A stretch of DNA of 23,762 bases from the NCBI GenBank assembly GCA_002167365.1, contig NHCU01000004.1, forward strand, positions 1 to 23,762, in the 5' to 3' direction. The notes beneath the pieces were generated by a model, which was not told where the DNA came from, did not search any database, and was given only the letters and a program-made list of their open reading frames with translations. Each line of letters starts with the position of its first letter. Within the stretch, counting starts at the first letter, position 1. Shown here piece after piece: positions 16,499 to 23,762 of the stretch. The stretch comes from Betaproteobacteria bacterium TMED41. GTDB taxonomy: Bacteria > Pseudomonadota > Gammaproteobacteria > Burkholderiales > Burkholderiaceae_A. Both the position numbers and the translations under genes were made by a program.

Positions 16499-17713
16499 AT
16501 GAAAATATTTTTCGGACTTTTAAAAAATAAGCTTCTAGTTCGTTGTAATTGGGGAAAAGTAGTTTCTGACTTTGAATCCTTTTTAGTGCGATTATTTGTT
16601 CTTTGCATATTTCTTTCAGCAGGGGTAGTTCCTCAGGCCAATGCGGATCGCATTAAAGATCTAGCAAGCCCCGCAAGTGCAAGGGCAAATCAATTAATAG
16701 GTTACGGCCTTGTTGTGGGTTTACAAGGCACTGGTGATGGCTCAAGTATTTTCTTTACCACTCAAAGTTTAAGTGCAATTTTAGGAAAACTTGGGGTGAG
16801 TATTACAGGACAATTATCAGATTTTGAGACAGCTAATGCTGCTACTGGAAGACTAGATTTAAAAAATGTTGCTGCTGTGATGGTAACAGCTGAACTACCA
16901 GGTTTCTCAAAGCCTGGCCAAAGAATTGATGTAAGTGTTTCAGCCATTGGAAAAGCCACTAATTTAAGAGGCGGAAATTTATTATTAACTAGTATGAGAG
17001 GGGCTAATGGCGAGGTATATGCCCTGGCTCAGGGCCCATTAACAGCAACCGGAATTGACGCTGCAGGGGCCGGTTCAAAAGTTGTAGTGGGAGTTCCAAC
17101 ATCTGGAAGAATTCCGAATGGGGGGATTGTTGAACGCGAAGTCTTAACACCCTTTGAAAAAACTGATTATGTAGTTATAAATTTAAGAGAAAGTGATTTT
17201 TCGACCACTATAGCAATTGTGAATAAAATCAATGACACATTCGGCGATGGAGTTGCTAGAGCCATGGATCCGGTATCGATCATTATTGAGGCTCCTGAGG
17301 ACACAACTCAGAGAGTATCATTTATGAGCATGGTCGAAAATTTAGACGTTGTACCAGCTGAGCCTCCAGCAAGAATTGTCATAAACTCAAGAACTGGAAC
17401 TGTTGTAATTAGTCGACAAGTAAAAGTTACTGCAGCTGCAGTATCTCACGGTACTATTTCTGTGACAGTCGCTGCTACTAACGAGGTCAGTCAGCCGCTA
17501 CCATTTTCTCAAGGCGAAACAGTGCCTGTTCAGAATGCTGATATTGAAGTTGCTGAACCCAATAAACCAATGTTTTTATTTCAACCAGGAGTTGACCTTC
17601 GTCAGATTGTAGATGCTGTAAATCAAGTAGGTGCAACGCCATCCTCACTTATCGCAATAGTTGAAGCGTTAAAAAGCTCAGGAAGTCTCAGAGCAGAATT
17701 GGTGATAATTTAA
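16499..17713 (+). CDS. flgI: FlgI, flagellar P-ring protein
   Basis: FlgI forms the P ring in the periplasm with help from FlgA. The product is 404 aa (E. coli 365). After an unusually long N-terminal region, a hydrophobic segment at about residues 29-42 is followed by a probable signal-peptidase site after ANA (47-49). The mature protein begins DRIKDLASPASARANQLIGY and GLVVGLQGTGD, the FlgI signature, and continues with DLKNVAAVMVTAELPGFSKP, GQRIDVSVSAIGKA and the C-terminal VDLRQIVDAVNQVGATP. Its ATG follows the flgH stop with no gap and no visible Shine-Dalgarno, so translation is probably coupled. A later start nearer the hydrophobic segment cannot be excluded. Confidence 0.96.
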   Translation: MKIFFGLLKNKLLVRCNWGKVVSDFESFLVRLFVLCIFLSAGVVPQANADRIKDLASPASARANQLIGYGLVVGLQGTGDGSSIFFTTQSLSAILGKLGVSITGQLSDFETANAATGRLDLKNVAAVMVTAELPGFSKPGQRIDVSVSAIGKATNLRGGNLLLTSMRGANGEVYALAQGPLTATGIDAAGAGSKVVVGVPTSGRIPNGGIVEREVLTPFEKTDYVVINLRESDFSTTIAIVNKINDTFGDGVARAMDPVSIIIEAPEDTTQRVSFMSMVENLDVVPAEPPARIVINSRTGTVVISRQVKVTAAAVSHGTISVTVAATNEVSQPLPFSQGETVPVQNADIEVAEPNKPMFLFQPGVDLRQIVDAVNQVGATPSSLIAIVEALKSSGSLRAELVII

Positions 17714-17714
17714 A

Positions 17715-18203
17715 ATGGATGAAGTTTCGGGTCTACCCCGCTCCTCACTTGATTTTCAAGGTCTTGGTGAACTCAGAGCCAGAGCGCAAAGTCGAGAAGA
17801 GGCAGCAACGCGGCAAACCGCTCAACAATTTGAAGCTATGTTTATTCAAATGATGCTCAAGTCAATGAGAGATGCTGTCCCCAAAAGTGAGTTATTAAAG
17901 TCAAAGGCTATGGATACTTTTGAGGCTATGTATGACAGAGAAATTGCAGTGGCATTGTCCAAAAAAGGTGGATTAGGTTTAGCCGACATGATGATGAAAC
18001 ATTTGTCGCAACCAAAAACAGCCACAAAGGATTATTTGCAAGACAGACAATCGATGCAAAAAACAATGCAATTAGAAAAGGTTAAAAAATCATTTGATCT
18101 AATTAGAGATACATCTAACAAGGCAATTCCATTAAAAACGAATCAACAAAAGGCCTTGCCGGTTCATGAATTGAGAGACAGAACCTTTTCAATTAGAAAG
18201 TAG
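17715..18203 (+). CDS. flgJ: FlgJ, rod-capping domain only (no muramidase domain)
   Basis: FlgJ acts as the rod cap; in enteric bacteria it also carries a C-terminal peptidoglycan hydrolase. This product is 162 aa (E. coli 313) and contains only the rod-binding domain at about residues 30-96: TAQQFEAMFIQMMLKSMRDA, MDTFEAMYDREIAVALSKKG and GLGLADMMMKHL. The remaining C-terminus is basic and Lys/Gln-rich with no hydrolase motif. The ATG starts one base after the flgI stop (TAAAATG arrangement), without a Shine-Dalgarno, pointing to coupled translation. The missing enzyme function is plausibly supplied by the gene at 5923-7119. Confidence 0.93.
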   Translation: MDEVSGLPRSSLDFQGLGELRARAQSREEAATRQTAQQFEAMFIQMMLKSMRDAVPKSELLKSKAMDTFEAMYDREIAVALSKKGGLGLADMMMKHLSQPKTATKDYLQDRQSMQKTMQLEKVKKSFDLIRDTSNKAIPLKTNQQKALPVHELRDRTFSIRK

Positions 18204-18204
18204 G

Positions 18205-18276
18205 ATGAAAATTAAAATGGTGATCAACATTAAGAAAAGCCTATTAATAAGCATAACAAAGGTAAAAAATTCTTAG
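18205..18276 (+). CDS. Possible 23-residue leader/coupling ORF between flgJ and flgK
   Basis: The 73-base gap between flgJ and flgK is filled by one small frame: ATG at 18205, one base after the flgJ stop, ending in TAG at 18274-18276 immediately before the flgK ATG (TAGATG). The peptide starts MKIKMVINIKKSLLI and is basic and hydrophobic. Because flgK lacks a well-spaced Shine-Dalgarno (the nearest AAAGG is about 14 bases away), this frame could carry ribosomes to flgK. It may equally be chance; no family is recognised. Confidence 0.3.
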   Translation: MKIKMVINIKKSLLISITKVKNS

Positions 18277-21200
18277 ATGAGTGATATTAATTCAATTGCA
18301 GCTGGGGCTGTAGCCAACTATCAGAAAGCTCTTGCAACAGTTGCAAACAATATAGCAAATGTCGATAGTGAGGGTTATTCTCGCCAAGAAGTCTCGTTAT
18401 CGGAAAATACACCAACAAAGTTTGGCACATCTTTTTTTGGAACTGGGGCTAGGCTAGATGGTGTTAAAAGATTATATGACGGTTTTATTGAAGATAGTTT
18501 GAGAAACAGCACTAGTGATCTCAGTCAACAAAATCCAATGGTTGATTATTCAAACAGAGTCATAAATATTCTTGGAAGTGAAAACGTTGGATTAACATCA
18601 GCTCTAGATCAGTTTTTCAATTCAGCTAGAGAATTGTCGACAGATCCATCATCACTAATAATGCGAACAGTATTTTTGTCAGATTCCGAAAATTTGACAA
18701 GTAGATTTAGTGATCTTTCAAGCCAAATGGATTTAATAGTAGATGAAACCAAGGAGGCAATTAATTCCGATATTTTAAAATTAAATGTACTTGCAGAACA
18801 ACTAACACTTGTTAATAAACAATTAGCTGCCACAAAGATTTTAGCCCGACAGCCTCTGCAATTACTAGATGAGAGAGATCAAATTTTAAGGGAAATGGCA
18901 GAGATTGCCAAAATTAAAGTTAACGAGTCTCCCAATGGATCCATTGATGTGAGTTTAGGTTCAAATTTTGCGGGAGGCGTTATAGTATCCGATTTGGAAT
19001 ACGACAAGCTAGTAGCAACTTTTGATGAGGCTGATATAAGTAAAGTTGATCTTCAATTAGGACAATATGAAAAGACTGTCGAAGTGGTCTCAGGAATTGG
19101 AGGGGGAAGCCTTGGTGGTTTGCTCTCTTTTCGCAAAACTCTTTTGGAGCCAACATTCCGCTCGTTGGATGAGTTAGCTAAGACCCTGGTTCACGAGGTT
19201 AATGAGCTTCACAAAAAAGGTTTGGATCTGAATGGAGATAAGGGCAAAGATTTTTTTAGAATTGATCCAGAACTTACAGTTGTTCATTCTGAACTTGGTT
19301 CAAATGTTAGGTTAACTCCCGTTGTAATTGATTCATTGGAAATAAATGCCAATGAAATCGAATTTCAATTTGATGCAGAAGCAGGACAAGTCTCAAATTT
19401 AACGCTTGATGGGCAATATCGCAAAGGTGATGTAATTGAGGTTACGCTCAACGGAGCAACAATCAAATACACCGTTCCTTTTTTGGGTATTGAAGATGTA
19501 GGAGCTACTGTAGATTTGGAGGAAATAAGAGATGGGCTATTTCAATTTTTAGATGCAAATTATGGCCAATCTCTCCAACTATCTAAAGAATCTGATAGAC
19601 AAATAAACATTAAAAGTGAAGAGTTTGGTTTTTTTTCATTATCGCCTGGAACACTCTCATCGGAAGGCTTAATAAGTACAACGACACAAAGAGGTTTGTG
19701 GCAGGCTACCGACCAAGCAACGGGCTCAAAAGTGGTTGGTGTAGAAAGCATTAACATTAATGGTCTTAACATAGCTTTTTCCGGTAACCCACAAGATGGC
19801 GAGATTTTATACTTAAAAAGCGAAAATAGACCCGCTGCAGGCATTAGAGTTGCTTTTGAAAACCCGGCTTTAGTTGCAGCTGCTGGGGATTTTAGAGTCA
19901 TTGATGATGAGGAAAATCCTAGTGGTGTTAATGCTCTTGTTGACGTCGATTCAGAATTAACAATGTCAGATCTGGCTTCAAACCTAAACAATGTTTTGGT
20001 TAATCAGAGTTTTGGTGAATTAGATTCTGTTTTTAAAGATTATGACAAGCCAACAGTTCCCCCTGTTTCTATTATTCCAGCCGGCTTTCAGGATATACAA
20101 ATGGTTATTACCCCTGCAGATTTGGACAAACCTGTTGATTTACAGCTTCTTACTAGGGAGGGAAATCATCTTGCAGGAAATAAATTTGGAGACAAACAAG
20201 TTGCTCTTGAGGAGGAGCGAATTGGGAGAAAATTAACAGAGGTAGAACAAATCCCAATCAGAGAAAGAGCTGGAAGAGAGTTTTTGGAATCTGCGTATGA
20301 GGCTAAAGTTGGTTTGACGCCAGGTAGTACCTATAGTGATAAATATTTTGGCGTATACGGCCCAGATAGTTACAGAGACATGGATATTTTTTATGGTTTG
20401 AAGGCTCTTCCAGATGCGTTACCAGAACTAGGACTAGATCATGTAGTTGACTCAGGAAAATTTACTCTTGGTGTCTCTAAGTCTGAACCAATAAACGAGT
20501 CTGAGCTTGGTCTGGGTTTTACTGAGGAAACGTTTACCCTAAATGGAAAAGCTTTAACAGCTCTAGAAATTGATGCCGTAGATACCATGGAGGCTAATGA
20601 TATTAGAAGATGGTTAAAACCTCAGGCCGAAGAATTTGGTATTAAAGTTGAGGCTTCTTCCGAGATTAAAATTACATCAGCTCAAATTCTTCCAAGATCT
20701 GGTTTAAAAATAAATGGGACACAAGTTTTAGCTGAAGATACAATTCTAAAGTCCTCTACAGATGATGACATTTCAGCAGAGTTAAGAACAAGGTCAGATT
20801 CAATTCGAGAAATAAGAGATGCAATAAATTTACAAACTTCCATCACTGGCGTTGCAGCTTATATGGATCCCGATGGTGATTTGGTTCTTGGAAACCAAAC
20901 AGGAAAAAATATTGACATTGCTGGTGTTTCAGCTGCCAATATTCTCGGTATTTCTGCAAAAGAGTACTTTGGAGAATTGGAACTGACACGGCTTATTGAT
21001 CAAGTGAGAGTTTTCGCAGGGGAAATGGACTTTACCGAGGGTCTCACGATAAATAATGTGATTGTTGGCTCACAGGGCTCTTTTTCTGACATAGATGATG
21101 TTAAAGATAAAATCAATGAACTAGCAAAAACTGATTATAGACTCAATCAAGTTACAGCATATTTAGATACTTCAGGGGCCTTGGTTATTGGTACTACTAG

Positions 21201-22002
21201 CACTGATGGAATAGTTATGGCAGGTAAGAATGTTTTAAATTTAAGTCCAGGTGCATACGTGAGAGATCTTGAAGAGGCAAAAACAACTAATGATGGACTT
21301 CCGGCTGAGATAAGGCTCGGTTTTGGTGGTAGAGGTACCCCTGCTGATTTGAAGAGACTTGGTTTTGATACAAGCATTTATATTAAGGGATCAGTACCTG
21401 AAGACATGTTGGTTTTTGCTGATGGGGATGCTGCCTTTTCTTTAGCCGCCTCATACGAAGAGGTAGTAGCTGATCGAATTCAATTGCTAAGGGAAAACCC
21501 TATTGAAATTATTTTTACTTCAGATACTCGATATCAAATTATTGAGAGCGCTACTGAAACCATTTTGGCCGAAAGGGACTTCAACATTTTAGAGGGAATT
21601 AGTTATCAAAATTTGGAAATATCTTTATCAGGACCTCCAGCTACAGGTGATAGATATTTAGTTGACGGAAATATTGATGGAATTGGAAACAATCAAAATA
21701 TCATTGCTATTGCTGGGTTAGAAAAAAAGAGGGTTACTGGGACAGATAAAGGATTAACTTTGAGCGAAGGTTACGATGGAATGGTAACAACTATAGGCAA
21801 CTACTCTCAAAGAGCTGCAGTGTCAAAGGAGGCTTTAACAGTTATATATGAGGAGTCTGTTTCCAAAAGAGATCAAGTATCAGGAGTTAGTCTTGATCAG
21901 GAGGCAGCTGATTTGGTTAGATATCAACAAGCTTACCAAGCTTCTGCAAAAGTAATGCAGACAGCCGGCATTCTTTTTGACGCCATTGTAGCCATCAGAT
22001 AG
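18277..22002 (+). CDS. flgK: FlgK, giant hook-filament junction protein (HAP1)
   Basis: FlgK forms the first junction zone between hook and filament and is carried by FlgN. This one is 1241 aa, over twice E. coli (547). The N-terminus (ATVANNIANVDSEGYSRQEV, 20-39) and the helical D1 region, including QLLDERDQILREMAEIAKIK and GGLLSFRKTLLEPTFRSLDE, are typical. The C-terminus has GVSLDQEAADLVRYQQAYQA (about 1203-1222) and ends ILFDAIVAIR. Between about residues 333 and 1170 lies an enlarged domain. It includes a FlgK-like stretch (GLNIAFSGNPQDGEILYLKS) and two tandem segments resembling flagellar hook IN motifs (about 808-880 and 922-985). No cysteine was seen. The ATG directly follows a TAG; Shine-Dalgarno spacing is poor. 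Confidence 0.95.
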   Translation: MSDINSIAAGAVANYQKALATVANNIANVDSEGYSRQEVSLSENTPTKFGTSFFGTGARLDGVKRLYDGFIEDSLRNSTSDLSQQNPMVDYSNRVINILGSENVGLTSALDQFFNSARELSTDPSSLIMRTVFLSDSENLTSRFSDLSSQMDLIVDETKEAINSDILKLNVLAEQLTLVNKQLAATKILARQPLQLLDERDQILREMAEIAKIKVNESPNGSIDVSLGSNFAGGVIVSDLEYDKLVATFDEADISKVDLQLGQYEKTVEVVSGIGGGSLGGLLSFRKTLLEPTFRSLDELAKTLVHEVNELHKKGLDLNGDKGKDFFRIDPELTVVHSELGSNVRLTPVVIDSLEINANEIEFQFDAEAGQVSNLTLDGQYRKGDVIEVTLNGATIKYTVPFLGIEDVGATVDLEEIRDGLFQFLDANYGQSLQLSKESDRQINIKSEEFGFFSLSPGTLSSEGLISTTTQRGLWQATDQATGSKVVGVESININGLNIAFSGNPQDGEILYLKSENRPAAGIRVAFENPALVAAAGDFRVIDDEENPSGVNALVDVDSELTMSDLASNLNNVLVNQSFGELDSVFKDYDKPTVPPVSIIPAGFQDIQMVITPADLDKPVDLQLLTREGNHLAGNKFGDKQVALEEERIGRKLTEVEQIPIRERAGREFLESAYEAKVGLTPGSTYSDKYFGVYGPDSYRDMDIFYGLKALPDALPELGLDHVVDSGKFTLGVSKSEPINESELGLGFTEETFTLNGKALTALEIDAVDTMEANDIRRWLKPQAEEFGIKVEASSEIKITSAQILPRSGLKINGTQVLAEDTILKSSTDDDISAELRTRSDSIREIRDAINLQTSITGVAAYMDPDGDLVLGNQTGKNIDIAGVSAANILGISAKEYFGELELTRLIDQVRVFAGEMDFTEGLTINNVIVGSQGSFSDIDDVKDKINELAKTDYRLNQVTAYLDTSGALVIGTTSTDGIVMAGKNVLNLSPGAYVRDLEEAKTTNDGLPAEIRLGFGGRGTPADLKRLGFDTSIYIKGSVPEDMLVFADGDAAFSLAASYEEVVADRIQLLRENPIEIIFTSDTRYQIIESATETILAERDFNILEGISYQNLEISLSGPPATGDRYLVDGNIDGIGNNQNIIAIAGLEKKRVTGTDKGLTLSEGYDGMVTTIGNYSQRAAVSKEALTVIYEESVSKRDQVSGVSLDQEAADLVRYQQAYQASAKVMQTAGILFDAIVAIR

Positions 22003-22013
22003 GAAAAAAGAAA

Positions 22014-22937
22014 ATGAAAATTTCGACGTCACTTTTTTTTGATCGTACTGTGGATCAAATGATAAATACTCAAACTACATTAGCCAATAATCAAACAAAG
22101 TTATCCACTGGTAAAAATGTTGTAAATCCAAGTGACGCTCCTGATAAGGCTACAGCAATACAAAGAGTCAAATCTGTAATTAGAAGGCAGGAATCTTTTG
22201 AACAAAATTTGCAACAAGCCAAGAATAGACTTATAGCGGAAGAAACTGCTTTAAGCGCTACTAATGATGTTTTGACACGTATTAAAGAATTGGCAATTCA
22301 AGCTTCTAATGGAACTCTTGGACCTAAGGATAGAGAGTTGGTTGCTGTAGAGATAGAGGGTTTATCTAATGATTTAATTGCTCTAGCTAATACTCAGGAC
22401 GTAAATGATAATTTTGTTTTTTCTGGAAGCAGAGTTCAAACAAAGCCATTTGAAAAAGATGCCGCTGGCAAAATAGCTTACTCTGGCGATGAGACACGAA
22501 ACCAGGTTCAAGTCGGAGAACAAAGAATGATTCGTTTTAATAGAACCGGTACCGATGTTTTTGCCCGTGTTGTTAGAGAGGAAGCGGATGGATCAATTAC
22601 TGGAAAAGGTTTTTTTGAGGCTTTAACTCAACTTGCTGAGGCAATAAAAAACTCTGATGAGAGTTCTATGCAAACTGGAATCAATGATCTTGATCAAGCC
22701 TCCTTTAACATTTCACTAGCTACTGCTAAAGTTGGGACAGAAATGGCAGTTGTTGAAACCCAGAAACTAGTTAATGAGGAAACAGTGCTTCAATTAAAAA
22801 CAGCTTTATCGACGGTAGAAGATTTGGATTATGGGGCTGCAGTAACTGAAATGCAAAAAAATATGCTTGCTCTTCAAGCTACACAAAGTAGTTTTTCTAA
22901 AATCTCATCACTAAGTCTATTTAATTATTTGAGATAA
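22014..22937 (+). CDS. flgL: FlgL, hook-filament junction protein (HAP3)
   Basis: FlgL forms the second junction zone, to which flagellin attaches. The product is 307 aa (E. coli 317), normal size. It opens MKISTSLFFDRTVDQMINTQ with LSTGKNVVNPSDAPDKATAI (31-50), the flagellin-like N-terminal helix region. It continues with IKELAIQASNGTLGPKDREL and NFVFSGSRVQTKPF, and ends MLALQATQSSFSKISSLSLF. ATG at 22014 after AGGAAAAAAG, 11 bases beyond the flgK stop, so co-transcribed with flgK. Confidence 0.96.
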   Translation: MKISTSLFFDRTVDQMINTQTTLANNQTKLSTGKNVVNPSDAPDKATAIQRVKSVIRRQESFEQNLQQAKNRLIAEETALSATNDVLTRIKELAIQASNGTLGPKDRELVAVEIEGLSNDLIALANTQDVNDNFVFSGSRVQTKPFEKDAAGKIAYSGDETRNQVQVGEQRMIRFNRTGTDVFARVVREEADGSITGKGFFEALTQLAEAIKNSDESSMQTGINDLDQASFNISLATAKVGTEMAVVETQKLVNEETVLQLKTALSTVEDLDYGAAVTEMQKNMLALQATQSSFSKISSLSLFNYLR

Positions 22938-22956
22938 AAATTTAATGATTAAAAAC

Positions 22957-22983
22957 TAAAGTTTTTTTAATTAGAGTCGATAA
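22957..22983 (+). promoter_or_regulatory. Sigma-28 (FliA)-type promoter upstream of fliD
   Basis: A perfect -35 TAAAGTTT (22957-22964), an 11-base spacer and GTCGATAA (22976-22983; 7 of 8 against GCCGATAA) make a near-consensus FliA promoter. Transcription would start near 22990, about 43 bases ahead of the GTG of fliD. Placing the filament cap under sigma-28 fits the late-gene class. Confidence 0.82.
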
Positions 22984-23032
22984 GAAAGGTGTTGTACTGT
23001 ATTAAAAATAATAATAATTACGAGGTATTTAA

Positions 23033-23347
23033 GTGGCAAATTCAACGACAGATTTCGTTAGTAGTCTTGGAGCAGGTTCTGGCATTAATATAAAAGAGCT
23101 ATCTCAAGCATTGGTTGACGCCGAGAAAATACCAAGAGAAAGTTTAATCCAAGGCAAGATTGATAAAAGCACTGCAAAAATATCTGGTTTAGGTGTCGTT
23201 AAGGCTGTTTTAGAACGTTTCAGAACCTCATTCAAAGCACTTGATTCTTCTGCAGATTTTAATGAATTTACTACAAGCAATTCAAACTCTTCTGCTTTAA
23301 AAATTTCTACCTCTTCCCAAAAAGAAAAGATCCGACAATCATCATAA
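23033..23347 (+). pseudogene. fliD: FliD (filament cap, HAP2), 5' fragment broken after about 90 codons
   Basis: FliD caps the filament and folds flagellin at its tip; family members are usually 450 aa or longer. This frame gives only 104 aa. The start is GTG at 23033 with GAGG about 8 bases upstream. The N-terminal domain is recognisable: FVSSLGAGSGINIKELSQAL, VDAEKIPRESLIQGKIDKST and AKISGLGVVKAVLERFRTSF. FliD-like text continues to about SALKIST (near 23310); the last residues have no family resemblance and the frame stops at 23345-23347. From about 23301 another frame encodes part of an integrase. So the gene is cut off by a junction. Whether this is a real disruption or an assembly or amplification chimera cannot be told from the window. 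Confidence 0.88.
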
Positions 23348-23762
23348 GTCCCTTCCCTATCAGGATATACCGGATCTCATCGTCAAGATCAGGGGAAGTA
23401 AAATCAGTCTTCCCACACAGCTGGCAATTCAATTTACAATACACTCCGCATGCAGAACGTCTGAAGTGCTAAGAGCATCATGGGATGAAATAGATATGAA
23501 GACCCTTATATGGACAATACCAGCCAATAGAATGAAGACTGACAAAGCTCATGAGGTTCCAATAAGTTCAGGAATGTTGGATATACTAAAAGAGGCAAAG
23601 AAAAAAATTGATTCAACTGATTTTGTTTTTTCAAGTGACCAATCAGGCAAGGAATTATCCAACAACACTCTCCGTCTTGCCGTTCAAAAAAGACTGGGTG
23701 TTGATACAACCATTCATGGAATGAGATCATCATTCAAAGATTGGGCTAGTGAGACTACCAAC
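23301..23762 (+). pseudogene. P4-type tyrosine recombinase (integrase), catalytic-domain fragment without its N-terminus
   Basis: One frame stays open from 23301 (after a TAA at 23298) to the window end, 154 codons, with no credible start. The text KKKRSDNHHKSLPYQDIPDL is the usual start of the catalytic part of P4/CP4-like integrases. It is followed by SACRTSEVLRASWDEID with the first catalytic Arg (codon 23454), WTIPANRMKTDKAHEVPISS and ELSNNTLRLAV. HGMRSSFKDWASE then supplies the His-x-x-Arg pair (codons 23715 and 23724). The catalytic Tyr would lie beyond the window. The N-terminal arm-binding and core-binding domains (roughly 200 residues) are missing and replaced by the start of fliD. 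Base composition looks less AT-rich than the flagellar genes. Such enzymes normally integrate genomic islands or prophages at tRNA genes; none is seen here. Confidence 0.88.

Noticed and set aside
18204..18276. Sigma-28 or sigma-54 promoter directly ahead of flgK
   Set aside because: Partial resemblances (TAAGAAAA, GCATAAC) do not meet the required spacing or core bases; flgK is probably read from the upstream promoter.
22951..22969. AT-rich hairpin after flgL as a transcription terminator
   Set aside because: The stem AAAAAC/GTTTTT is weak, lacks GC pairs, and coincides with the -35 box of the fliD sigma-28 promoter, which explains the sequence better.
23290..23762. Programmed frameshift joining the two frames into one long FliD
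   Set aside because: The downstream frame encodes integrase catalytic motifs, not FliD, so no frameshift would restore a cap protein.
1..23762. tRNA, rRNA, CRISPR arrays, insertion sequences, toxin-antitoxin or defence systems
   Set aside because: None recognised; apart from the integrase fragment, the window is entirely accounted for by flagellar genes and short gaps under 150 bases.

Overview
The window is almost entirely one flagellar locus from an AT-rich, diderm, polar-flagellum-type bacterium, most likely a marine-like gammaproteobacterium. LPS-ring (FlgH) and P-ring (FlgI) genes show an outer membrane. A sigma-54 activator, three near-identical sigma-54 promoters, an FlgM/FlgN/FlgA cluster and sigma-28-type promoters match the sigma-54/sigma-28 flagellar hierarchy known from Vibrio, Pseudomonas and Legionella. 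Alphaproteobacteria generally lack FlgM/FliA and betaproteobacteria usually use FlhDC. This placement is inference; no rRNA or housekeeping marker is present.

Left half, minus strand (1-5844), read from right to left: flgA (P-ring chaperone), flgM (anti-sigma-28), flgN (chaperone for FlgK/FlgL), then a sigma-54 promoter, a sigma-54 activator with a degenerate receiver domain, fliE, fliF (MS ring, with an unusual acidic C-terminal insertion) and the first 34 codons of fliG at the window edge. Right half, plus strand (5857-23347): a sigma-54 promoter, a LysM plus lytic-transglycosylase-like gene, a second sigma-54 promoter, then flgB-C-D-E-F-G-H-I-J-K-L tightly packed, and finally a sigma-28-type promoter with the start of fliD.

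The genes form a nearly complete rod/ring/hook/junction set. FlgB, C, F and G with FliE make the rod. FlgH, FlgI and FlgA make the bushing. FlgD caps and FlgE forms the hook. FlgK and FlgL are the junction, with FlgN as chaperone. FlgM holds back the late regulon until the hook is finished. FlgJ has only the rod-cap domain; the divergently placed LysM/transglycosylase gene probably supplies the peptidoglycan-cutting activity that enteric FlgJ carries itself.

The most unusual content is: (i) a giant hook protein (FlgE, 1729 aa against about 400 in E. coli) and a giant FlgK (1241 aa against about 550), both enlarged by central insertions with repeat-like modules; (ii) an abrupt break in fliD after roughly 90 codons, where the sequence becomes the catalytic half of a P4-type tyrosine recombinase without its N-terminus, which is either a real rearrangement or a chimeric contig; (iii) a consistent set of sigma-54 and sigma-28 promoters visible directly in the DNA. 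No RNA genes, CRISPR arrays or insertion sequences were seen, and no gene-free stretch exceeds 150 bases before the fliD break.
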